Shown one piece after another: positions 1 to 5,833 of a DNA stretch of 7,024 bases. The notes below the pieces were generated by a model, which did no database searches, was not told where the DNA came from, and saw only the letters and a program-made list of their open reading frames with translations. The translations under genes were made by a program, and so were the position numbers. Location: contig CALPVI020000089.1 in NCBI GenBank assembly GCA_943326975.2, forward strand, positions 1 to 7,024. Direction: 5' to 3'. The DNA is from Actinomyces viscosus (GTDB lineage Bacteria; Bacteroidota; Bacteroidia; Flavobacteriales_D; Crocinitomicaceae). Positions within the stretch are counted from its first letter, which is position 1, and the number at the start of each line of letters is the position of its first letter.

Positions 1-105
1 TATCTTTTTAATATATATTTACCATAAAATTTTAGAAATAAAATTATCTGATTAATAATTTATCTTTATTTAAGATATAGCACATAAAATTAAATAAAAG
101 GCAAT

Positions 106-132
106 AAAAAAAGCTGTCTATAAAGACAGCTT
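106..132 (-). terminator. Rho-independent terminator of the pdhA-pdhC unit
   Basis: Positions 111-119 (AAGCTGTCT) and 124-132 (AGACAGCTT) form a perfect 9-bp stem with a 4-nt loop. Read on the minus strand, the stem ends in TT and runs into five more T (complement of 106-110), giving a seven-base U tract. It begins 29 bp after the pdhC stop codon. The plus-strand side lacks a T tract immediately after the stem, so it should terminate only minus-strand transcription. The 105 bp beyond it are AT-rich and show nothing recognisable. Confidence 0.88.
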
Positions 133-161
133 CCAATTTGTTTTAACTATATACAAAAAAC

Positions 162-1427
162 TTATACCAACATTAAAACTGGATTTTCTAATAAGTTTTT
201 AAGTGTCTGTAAAAATTCAGAACCAATTGCACCATCCACGACTCTATGGTCGCATGATAAGCTTAATTTTAAAACATTACCTGGCACAATTTGACCATTT
301 TTAATTACAGGTGTCTGTTTAATTTGACCAACTGATAAAATACATCCATTTGGTGGATTGATAATTGAAGTAAAGTCTTCAATTCCGTACATTCCTAAAT
401 TAGAAACAGCAAATGTACCACCTTGCATTTCTTCTGGTTTGATTTTTTTATCTCTTGCTCTTGAAGCTAAATCTTTGATTTCAGCACCTAATTCAGCAAT
501 TCCTTTACTATCTGCAAATTTTACAACTGGAACAACCAATCCTTCTTCAACCGCAACCGCAACACCAACATGGATATGATTATTATAACGAATAGCCTCA
601 CCAATCCAATCTGCATTTACTTTTGGGTGTTTTCTTAAAGAAGCTGCAACAGCTTTGATAATCATGTCATTAAAAGAAACTTTCGAACCACTTTTTGAAT
701 TAATGGCCTCTCTTGCTGCAATTGCATTATCCATATCCACTTCCATTTTTAAATAGAAATGAGGCGCTGAAAATTTAGATGCGCATAATGTTTTAGCAAT
801 TGCTTTTCTCATTTGAGAATTTGGTACATCTGTAAAAGACTCCACTCCAACTTGAGTAGGTACAAAGTTATTACCTCCAACAGCTGGTACATAAGGAACG
901 TAATGATCTACATCTCTTTTAACCACTCTACCGCTTTCACCTGTTCCAGCAATATTGTGAATATCAATTCCTTTTTCTTCAGCTACTTTTTTCGCTAATG
1001 GAGAAGCAAAAACTCTTCCACCGCTGTTTGAAACCGGTGCAACTGGTGCAGCTTTAGTCTCTACAATTGGAGCAGCAACAACTGGAGCAGCTGTTTCTTC
1101 AGCAACAGGAGCAGCTTCAACTTGAGGAGCAGCTGTTTCCGCAACTAGTGTAGCACCAGCATTTGCTATAAGAGCAGTAATATCTTCACCTGCATCACCA
1201 ATGATTGCTAAGATAGCATTTACTGGAGCCGTTTTACCTGTATCAACTCCAATGTGCAATAAAACTCCATCGTAAAAAGATTCGAATTCCATTGTTGCTT
1301 TATCCGTTTCGATTTCAGCTAACAATTCACCTGAAGCAACTTTATCACCAACTTTTTTATTCCAACTAGCCACAACACCTTCAAGCATGGTATCGCTTAG
1401 TTTGGGCATGTAAACAACTTCTGCCAT
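162..1427 (-). CDS. pdhC: Pyruvate dehydrogenase complex E2, dihydrolipoamide acetyltransferase
   Basis: This is the core subunit of the cytoplasmic pyruvate dehydrogenase complex; it passes the acetyl group from lipoyl-lysine to CoA. The 421 residues show the E2 layout in order. A lipoyl domain (about 1-80) has the motif ETDKATMEFES with lipoyl-lysine K43. An Ala/Pro/Val/Glu-rich flexible linker covers about 94-134. A peripheral-subunit-binding domain covers about 138-175 (ASPLAKKVAEEKGID, GTGESGRVVKRDV). The catalytic acyltransferase domain (about 195-421) ends with DHRVVDGA, where H394 and D398 are the expected catalytic residues. There is one lipoyl domain; many flavobacterial E2 proteins are, from memory, around 540 residues. 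The start lies 17 bp after the pdhA stop, implying co-transcription, and a terminator follows. Which 2-oxoacid is used cannot be proven from E2 alone, but the pdhA neighbour favours pyruvate over 2-oxoglutarate or branched-chain acids. Confidence 0.93.
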   Translation of the reverse strand: MAEVVYMPKLSDTMLEGVVASWNKKVGDKVASGELLAEIETDKATMEFESFYDGVLLHIGVDTGKTAPVNAILAIIGDAGEDITALIANAGATLVAETAAPQVEAAPVAEETAAPVVAAPIVETKAAPVAPVSNSGGRVFASPLAKKVAEEKGIDIHNIAGTGESGRVVKRDVDHYVPYVPAVGGNNFVPTQVGVESFTDVPNSQMRKAIAKTLCASKFSAPHFYLKMEVDMDNAIAAREAINSKSGSKVSFNDMIIKAVAASLRKHPKVNADWIGEAIRYNNHIHVGVAVAVEEGLVVPVVKFADSKGIAELGAEIKDLASRARDKKIKPEEMQGGTFAVSNLGMYGIEDFTSIINPPNGCILSVGQIKQTPVIKNGQIVPGNVLKLSLSCDHRVVDGAIGSEFLQTLKNLLENPVLMLV

Positions 1428-1444
1428 TTCTTAATTTCTTACGA

Positions 1445-2500
1445 TTAATATTCTTTGATAAAAGGATAATTTGGCTCAACATATACATCTTCGTATAATT
1501 CATGTGCCTCTGGATAAGGAGAATTTTCAGCAAATTGAACAGATTCTTCCACCTCTTTTTTCACCCATGCTTCAATTTCAGAAATTTCAGCATCTTTTAA
1601 CCATTTATTATCTTTAATAACATTTAAACAATGTTCGATTGGATCTTTCTCCATGTATTCTGCCACTTCTTCCTTAGATCTATATTTCTGAGGATCTGAC
1701 ATAGAATGTCCTTTATATCTGTATGTTCTAATATCCAATAAAGTTGGTCCATCACCTCTTCTAGCTCTGTCACAAGCCTCTTCGATTGCTTCATGAACTG
1801 CTTCAGGAGACATTCCATTTACAGATTTAGATGGCATTTCGTATGATAAACCGATTTTTGATAAATCATGAACATTTGTTGATCTTTCGATCGCAGTACC
1901 CATAGCATAACCATTATTTTCAATAATAAAAATAACTGGTAATTTCCACATCATTGCCATGTTGAACGTTTCATGCAAAGCTCCTTGCCTTACTGCACCA
2001 TCCCCCATAGAAACAAATGCAACATTATCTGTACCTGCATATTTCTCTGCAAAAGCAACTCCTGCTCCCATTACGATTTGAGCTCCTACGATTCCATGTC
2101 CTCCCATAAAGTTTTTCTCTTTATCAAAAAAGTGCATAGAACCACCCTTACCTTTTGAACACCCAGTAATACGACCATATAATTCAGCCATTAATACTCT
2201 TGGATCAGAACCTAAAGCTAAAGGATGTGCATGATCTCTGTAAGCTGTCATATGCTTATCACTTGGTCTACAAGCACTCACAGTTCCAGCAACGATTGCT
2301 TCTTGTCCTATATATAAGTGACAAAAACCACCAAATTTTTGTTGAATGTACAACTGACCTGTTTTTTCTTCGAATTTTCGAATTAATAACATGTCCTTAT
2401 ACCATTTGATATAAGTTTCTTTAGAAAACTTCGTTTTTCCAGCAGCTGCAGCTTTTTTCACTGATGCTTTAACTGGTTCTTTCGTAGCTTTTACGGCCAT
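1445..2500 (-). CDS. pdhA: Pyruvate dehydrogenase E1 component, alpha subunit
   Basis: This is the thiamine-diphosphate-dependent E1 alpha subunit, which with E1 beta decarboxylates pyruvate and reductively acetylates the E2 lipoyl group. The ThDP/Mg motif is visible: GDG at 166-168 through NN at 195-196. So is the loop GHSMSDP at 264-270, the region that is phosphorylated in the mitochondrial enzymes. Conserved family sequence begins near residue 24 (KFSKETYIKWYKDM). Before it lies a Lys/Ala-rich extension of about 23 residues, making the protein 351 residues against roughly 330 for usual bacterial E1 alpha. There is no other ATG before M37, which lies inside conserved sequence, and a -7 promoter element sits 26 bp upstream, so this start is preferred. 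pdhB is not in the window, so E1 beta must be encoded elsewhere. Branched-chain E1 alpha is the main alternative, less likely given the GHSMSDP loop and close match to PdhA. Confidence 0.92.
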   Translation of the reverse strand: MAVKATKEPVKASVKKAAAAGKTKFSKETYIKWYKDMLLIRKFEEKTGQLYIQQKFGGFCHLYIGQEAIVAGTVSACRPSDKHMTAYRDHAHPLALGSDPRVLMAELYGRITGCSKGKGGSMHFFDKEKNFMGGHGIVGAQIVMGAGVAFAEKYAGTDNVAFVSMGDGAVRQGALHETFNMAMMWKLPVIFIIENNGYAMGTAIERSTNVHDLSKIGLSYEMPSKSVNGMSPEAVHEAIEEACDRARRGDGPTLLDIRTYRYKGHSMSDPQKYRSKEEVAEYMEKDPIEHCLNVIKDNKWLKDAEISEIEAWVKKEVEESVQFAENSPYPEAHELYEDVYVEPNYPFIKEY

Positions 2501-2525
2501 ATCTGAGCTTTTAATTTTCGAAAGA

Positions 2526-2533
2526 CAAATGTA
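2526..2533 (-). promoter_or_regulatory. Bacteroidota-type -7 element upstream of pdhA
   Basis: Read on the minus strand this is TACATTTG, an exact match to TAnnTTTG. It ends 25 bp before the pdhA ATG, giving a predicted leader of roughly 20 nt. The nearest TTTG that could be a -33 element is at 2559-2562, 25 bp away, longer than the usual spacing of about 19-21. The upstream half of the promoter is therefore weak or unconventional. Confidence 0.5.
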
Positions 2534-2664
2534 AGAAATAATGAATTGATTTTCCTATCAAATACAACTATTTATACATGTTGATTTGTTAATTATTTAA
2601 AATTCTGTTTCAATATTTAAACAATTTAAGACTTAGTCAGTTCTTATTAACAAAAGTGTTGTTT

Positions 2665-2692
2665 TTTAGACTTGAGCGCAGCTCTGTCTGAA
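2665..2692. repeat. Imperfect GC-richer hairpin in the ferredoxin-pdhA spacer
   Basis: AGAC (2668-2671) pairs with GTCT (2686-2689), and GAGC (2674-2677) pairs with GCTC (2681-2684) around a GCA loop. A small TT/T internal loop separates the two stems. On plus-strand RNA the outer stem can extend by U-G, U-A and U-A pairs. It is not a minus-strand terminator, because the minus strand continues into A residues. It stands out as GC-rich in a very AT-rich 230-bp spacer. It may be a decayed dispersed intergenic repeat; the rest of the spacer shows only the pdhA -7 element. Confidence 0.5.
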
Positions 2693-2730
2693 GATTTAGA
2701 AAAGAATTTTAAATACAGGTATTGGATTGT

Positions 2731-2958
2731 CTATAATTGAACAATTTGGATGATATTCACTGGGCAATTTGCTTTTGCTAGTTGGTTATCCTCCATCTCA
2801 TGATCATCTACTAAAACGCTATAAAAACCACGTTTATCTTTTCCTCCAACCAAGGTACATTTACCATCTTTTCGAGAAATTCTCCAACGATAATCTGCAG
2901 CTTCTACACATGCATTACAACCAATACACTTGTCTCTTTGTTGAATGATTCGAATCAT
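2731..2958 (-). CDS. Small single-cluster [4Fe-4S] ferredoxin
   Basis: The 75-residue protein has C11-x2-C14-x2-C17 near the N-terminus and C65-P66 near the C-terminus. This is the ligand pattern of monocluster [4Fe-4S] ferredoxins such as that of Thermotoga. The usual fourth Cys of a CxxCxxCxxxC motif is absent (A21), as expected for this type; C34 is an extra Cys not obviously in the pattern. It should act in the cytoplasm as a one-electron carrier. Its ATG overlaps the stop of the upstream U32 gene as ATGA (2955-2958), implying translational coupling and a shared role, perhaps supplying electrons to, or maintaining, the Fe-S cluster of the U32 protein. That functional link is inference. 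It ends in TAG with no clear terminator after it. Confidence 0.85.
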   Translation of the reverse strand: MIRIIQQRDKCIGCNACVEAADYRWRISRKDGKCTLVGGKDKRGFYSVLVDDHEMEDNQLAKANCPVNIIQIVQL

Positions 2959-4199
2959 TTGATAGGCTCATGAAGTTTATACAACTTATCTGAAGGTCGA
3001 ATTTTGATATCAATTGGAAATGAAAATACATCCCCTTTTTTAACAGCTTCAGTTGATTGATTATCCACTCTAATTTCTGAAATAATTGTCTCAACGTAAC
3101 CAGTTGTAGGCCCTGTTATCATTACCTCATCTCCTACTTTTAAAGAATGGGAATCTAATTGAAATTCACCTACTTGTGCTTTTTCAAAATATTTTAACCC
3201 ACGGCCGATATAAGTTTTTTGTTTCGTAGCTTTTGAACCGTATTCATCAGACCATTCTCCCATTTTCTTTCCAAGATAATATCCATCCCAAAAACCACGA
3301 TTAAAAACAGTAGCTAATCTTTCTTTCCAATTTTCTACTTTTTCTTTTGTGAATGTCCCTTCTAAATAAGCCTCAATTGCTTCGTTATAGCAAGTAGTCA
3401 CAACATGAACGTAGTCAGCAGAACGTCCACGTCCTTCAATTTTTAATACAGTAACTCCTGCATCAATAATTTTATCAATGAAATCAATCGTACATAAATC
3501 TTTAGCAGACATGATGTATTCGTTATCGATTTCAAATTCAATTCCTTCTTCGTCTTTTACAACATATGTTCTTCTACAATTCTGAATACAAGCCCCTCTA
3601 TTAGCTGAAGCGAAATGAGAATGTAAACTCAAATAGCATTTACCTGAAACAGCCATACATAATGCGCCATGTGCAAAAATCTCTACTTCGATTAATTTCC
3701 CTGAAGGACCTGTAATTTCTCTTCGCTTAATTTCTCTACTAATTTCGCCTACTTGCTTCAAACTTAATTCTCTAGCAAGTACCACAACATCCGCATAGTT
3801 TGCGTAAAATTCAACTGTATCAATGTTTGAAATATTCGCTTGTGTTGAAACATGAATTTCAACCCCCACTTTTTTTGCATAATTCATCACAGCATGATCA
3901 GCAGCAATTACAGCAGTAATCCCACTTTCTTTCGCTGCATCAATGATGCGTTTCATTAAATTAATATCGTGATCATATAAAACCGTATTCATCGTTAAAT
4001 AGGTTTTAATATTATGCTCTTTTCCTAATAATGCAATTTTCTTTAAATCTTCAATCGTAAAATTATTAGACGAACGAGAACGCATATTTAACTGCTCAAC
4101 ACCAAAGTATACAGAATTACATCCTGCGTTTATCGCTGCCATTAATGCTTCATACGAACCCGCCGGAGCCATTAACTCAATAGATCTTGATTTATTCAT
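2955..4199 (-). CDS. U32 family protein, TrhP/YegQ-like (tRNA 5-hydroxycytidine/uridine-type hydroxylation)
   Basis: The family is named peptidase U32, but characterised members are Fe-S hydroxylation proteins: TrhP (tRNA wobble uridine), RlhA (23S rRNA) and UbiU/UbiV (ubiquinone). With the start used here (414 residues) the N-terminus reads MNKSRSIELMAPAGS, matching how family members begin. The U32 signature EIFAHGALCMAVSGKCYLS is at 173-191. Candidate cluster ligands are C181, C188, C204 and C208, the spacing seen in E. coli YegQ; C236 is additional. YIMSAKDL (228-235) and LKIEGR (252-257) are further family blocks, and a C-terminal beta-rich domain follows. Length and architecture fit TrhP rather than the longer RlhA. 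An in-frame ATG at 4241 would add 14 residues, but a strong promoter lies between the two starts, so 4199 is chosen. A true protease role is unlikely; the exact RNA substrate is inferred from family only. Confidence 0.85.
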   Translation of the reverse strand: MNKSRSIELMAPAGSYEALMAAINAGCNSVYFGVEQLNMRSRSSNNFTIEDLKKIALLGKEHNIKTYLTMNTVLYDHDINLMKRIIDAAKESGITAVIAADHAVMNYAKKVGVEIHVSTQANISNIDTVEFYANYADVVVLARELSLKQVGEISREIKRREITGPSGKLIEVEIFAHGALCMAVSGKCYLSLHSHFASANRGACIQNCRRTYVVKDEEGIEFEIDNEYIMSAKDLCTIDFIDKIIDAGVTVLKIEGRGRSADYVHVVTTCYNEAIEAYLEGTFTKEKVENWKERLATVFNRGFWDGYYLGKKMGEWSDEYGSKATKQKTYIGRGLKYFEKAQVGEFQLDSHSLKVGDEVMITGPTTGYVETIISEIRVDNQSTEAVKKGDVFSFPIDIKIRPSDKLYKLHEPIK

Positions 4200-4223
4200 A
4201 GCTTTATTTCTTGAAAAGTTTTT

Positions 4224-4255
4224 CAAAGGTAGAATATTCATATTGTTTTATCAAA
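4224..4255 (-). promoter_or_regulatory. Promoter of the U32-ferredoxin operon
   Basis: On the minus strand TTTG (4255-4252) is followed after exactly 20 bp by TACCTTTG (4231-4224). Both halves match the Bacteroidota consensus (TTTG, about 19-21 bp, TAnnTTTG). Transcription should begin around 4216-4219. That lies downstream of the ATG at 4241 and leaves a leader of roughly 18-20 nt before the ATG at 4199. This decides the start codon of the U32 gene. Confidence 0.75.
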
Positions 4256-4319
4256 TCTGAAGTTAGAAGCAAGAGTTAACGAATCAATATTTACTACTAA
4301 TTTTTATAGATTTAAAGCG

Positions 4320-4332
4320 ATTTCGATGAAAT
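4320..4332. promoter_or_regulatory. Short inverted repeat ATTTC-GAT-GAAAT
   Basis: Arms ATTTC (4320-4324) and GAAAT (4328-4332) are perfectly complementary around a 3-bp spacer. The core resembles the ATTT-T-GAAAT centre of the repeat at 4380-4395. Such short palindromes arise often by chance in AT-rich DNA, so a regulator-binding role is only a suggestion. Confidence 0.25.
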
Positions 4333-4379
4333 TATTAGCTCTAGTATAACTTTCCATTTTAAATTTTTACATTTTTTTC

Positions 4380-4397
4380 ATGATTTTGAAATCATTT
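4380..4397. promoter_or_regulatory. Candidate operator 1 upstream of hmgA
   Basis: ATGATTT (4380-4386) and AAATCAT (4389-4395) form a perfect 7-2-7 inverted repeat, followed by TT. The centre is about 97 bp upstream of the hmgA -7 element. The arm sequences recur at 4421-4439, about 41 bp away. Binding of a dimeric regulator of tyrosine catabolism is inferred; no regulator gene is in the window. Confidence 0.4.
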
Positions 4398-4420
4398 GAC
4401 TGTTTTTATTAGTAAAAAAT

Positions 4421-4439
4421 ATGATTGTTGTCATCATTT
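4421..4439. promoter_or_regulatory. Candidate operator 2 upstream of hmgA
   Basis: ATGAT (4421-4425) and ATCAT (4433-4437) form an inverted repeat with a 7-bp spacer. It shares ATGATT at its left edge and ATCATTT at its right edge with the repeat at 4380-4397. The repeats are spaced by 41-42 bp, close to four helical turns. Its centre lies roughly 70 bp upstream of the predicted hmgA transcription start, a distance typical of activator sites. Confidence 0.35.
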
Positions 4440-4484
4440 AATAAATAGGTGATTTTCGTCACTTTTTTTGAAAAACACCCATCC

Positions 4485-4492
4485 TAAATTTG
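4485..4492 (+). promoter_or_regulatory. -7 element of the hmgA promoter
   Basis: TAAATTTG matches TAnnTTTG exactly. The only nearby TTTG (4467-4470) is 14 bp upstream, too short for a normal -33 element. The promoter may therefore depend on an activator. The predicted leader to the hmgA ATG is about 65-70 nt. A weaker alternative, CAAGTTTG, lies at 4496-4503. Confidence 0.55.
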
Positions 4493-4565
4493 TATCAAGT
4501 TTGATAAGAGAAATTTTAATAAACCCTTATAAAACTATTATTAACAATTATAAAATTTAGTAAAT

Positions 4566-5741
4566 ATGCCTGTATATCAACGTCAAGGATTAGTCCCAGA
4601 TAAACGTCACGTCGTTTTTCGTAAACCAAATGGGGACTTATACCATGAAGAATTATTTGGAACAGAGGGATTCTCAGGAATTTCTTCATTGTTGTATCAC
4701 TTATATCCTCCAACAATGGTGGAAGAGTTAAGAGAACCTTATTCTGTTAAACCAGAAGTAGCATTAGAAGATAACATTAAAGCTTTGAGTTTTTTAAGTT
4801 TTGAAGCTGAGCCTGAAAGAGATTATATCAAAAGTAGAAAAGTATTATTTTTCAATAATGATATCGCTGTTGGTGTTGCTGCTCCAACTGAATCTACAAA
4901 AGAGTATTTCTTTAAAAATTCAGATGCAGATGAATTGATTTTCGTTCACAAAGGTGAAGGTGAATTAAAAACAGCTTATGGTACAGTTGAATTTGAATAT
5001 GGAGATTATTTAGTAATTCCAAGAGGAACGATATACCAATTTATATTCAAAACAACTGAAAACAAGTTATTAATTACTGAATCTTACAGTCCAATTAAGA
5101 CTCCGAAAAGATACAGTAACGATCAAGGTCAATTATTAGAGCATTCTCCTTTCTGTGAGCGAGACTTTAAATTACCAACGAACTTCGAAACACATGATGA
5201 GTTTGGAAAATTTGAAATCCGTATCAAAAAGAAAAATGTAATTTATTCTGCAGTTTATCAATCTCACCCTTTTGATTTAATTGGTTGGGACGGTTACAAC
5301 TACCCTTATGCGTTCTCGATTTTCAATTTTGAACCAATCACTGGTAGAATTCACATGCCACCTCCAATCCATCAAACGTTTGAAGGTAGAGGATTTGTAA
5401 TTTGTTCATTTGTACCTCGTTTATACGATTATCATCCAGATGCAATTCCTGCACCTTATCATCACAGTAACATTGATTCAGATGAATTATTGTATTACGT
5501 TGATGGAGACTTTATGAGTCGAAATAACATTCAAAAAGGTCAAATTACATTACACCCTGCTGGAGTACCTCACGGACCACACCCAGGTGCAATTGAAAGA
5601 AGTATTGGTAAAAAAGAAACGGGAGAATTAGCCGTGATGATTGATCCATTTGCTCCAGTTTCAATTACAAAAGAAGCCATGAAAATTGAAGTGAAAGATT
5701 ACTACAAATCATGGAAAAAAGAAGATGTATTAAGCTTGTAA
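4566..5741 (+). CDS. hmgA: Homogentisate 1,2-dioxygenase
   Basis: This cytoplasmic non-haem Fe(II) ring-cleavage enzyme converts homogentisate to maleylacetoacetate in tyrosine and phenylalanine breakdown. The 391-residue protein has the cupin-like fold of the family. In the N-terminal half, DELIFVHKGEGEL (122-134) and GDYLVIPRGTIYQF (146-159) are typical cupin strands. The C-terminal half carries PPPIHQTFEG (265-274), PYHHSNIDSDE (297-307) and PAGVPHGPHPG (331-341). By comparison with the human enzyme (H335, E341, H371) the iron ligands should be H300, E307 and H336, with H269 a candidate acid-base residue. It is shorter than the roughly 430-445-residue Pseudomonas and mammalian enzymes, and has one extra residue between the first His and the Glu. 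The start ATG follows an A/T-rich leader. hppD, the preceding enzyme of the pathway, lies 125 bp downstream on the same strand, so co-transcription is likely. Confidence 0.93.
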   Translation: MPVYQRQGLVPDKRHVVFRKPNGDLYHEELFGTEGFSGISSLLYHLYPPTMVEELREPYSVKPEVALEDNIKALSFLSFEAEPERDYIKSRKVLFFNNDIAVGVAAPTESTKEYFFKNSDADELIFVHKGEGELKTAYGTVEFEYGDYLVIPRGTIYQFIFKTTENKLLITESYSPIKTPKRYSNDQGQLLEHSPFCERDFKLPTNFETHDEFGKFEIRIKKKNVIYSAVYQSHPFDLIGWDGYNYPYAFSIFNFEPITGRIHMPPPIHQTFEGRGFVICSFVPRLYDYHPDAIPAPYHHSNIDSDELLYYVDGDFMSRNNIQKGQITLHPAGVPHGPHPGAIERSIGKKETGELAVMIDPFAPVSITKEAMKIEVKDYYKSWKKEDVLSL

Positions 5742-5749
5742 AAGAGATA

Positions 5750-5833
5750 TTAGGTACTAGATACTAGATATTAGACGCTAGATGCTAGATACTAGACGCT
5801 AGATATTAGACGCTAGACACTAGACGCTAGAAA
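5750..5833 (+). repeat. Degenerate heptanucleotide tandem array (YTAGAYR)
   Basis: Eleven consecutive 7-bp units fill 5757-5833, preceded by one imperfect unit TTAGGTA (5750-5756). In order they are CTAGATA, CTAGATA, TTAGACG, CTAGATG, CTAGATA, CTAGACG, CTAGATA, TTAGACG, CTAGACA, CTAGACG, CTAGAAA. Positions 2-5 (TAGA) never vary. Position 1 is C or T, and positions 6-7 vary among TA, TG, CG, CA and AA. No unit is inserted or lost out of phase. The array starts 8 bp after the hmgA stop and ends 33 bp before the hppD start. It is not a CRISPR (no spacers) and not coding. Confidence 0.95.

Larger units (their letters stand above)
4200..4565. other. Divergent intergenic region between the U32 gene and hmgA
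   Basis: These 366 bp separate two divergently transcribed units. The left end holds the U32 promoter. The middle and right hold inverted repeats at 4320-4332, 4380-4395 and 4421-4437, then the hmgA -7 element at 4485-4492. I see no reading frame with family-like sequence, no tRNA and no riboswitch-like fold. The remainder is AT-rich and featureless. Confidence 0.7.

Noticed and set aside
1..105. AT-rich end segment examined for a promoter or RNA gene
   Set aside because: No conserved gene start, tRNA-like fold or convincing promoter pair could be recognised beyond the pdhC terminator.
2649..2667. AACAA-AAGTG-TTGTT stem followed by T residues on the plus strand
   Set aside because: The stem is only 5 A/T-rich base pairs, and no plus-strand gene ends upstream, so a terminator call is not supported. 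On the minus strand there is no T tract after it.
2945..2958. Perfect 14-bp palindrome ATGATTCGAATCAT resembling the hmgA upstream repeats
   Set aside because: It coincides exactly with the first codons of the ferredoxin (M-I-R-I in the other orientation) and the overlapping stop, so codon constraint explains it. There is no promoter beside it.
4200..4241. Extended N-terminus of the U32 protein from the ATG at 4241
   Set aside because: The promoter -7 element lies inside it at 4224-4231 and the added residues do not match the family, so the ATG at 4199 was preferred.
4516..4716. Minus-strand open frame overlapping the hmgA 5' end and its leader
   Set aside because: It lies antisense to the well-supported hmgA coding start, shows no recognisable domain and has no promoter; it is a shadow of hmgA. 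The other short frames inside pdhC and pdhA are rejected for the same reason.
5750..5833. Heptamer array considered as a CRISPR, an IS end or a coding repeat
   Set aside because: Units are contiguous with no spacers, there are no flanking inverted repeats or transposase, and no reading frame extends across it with family-like sequence.
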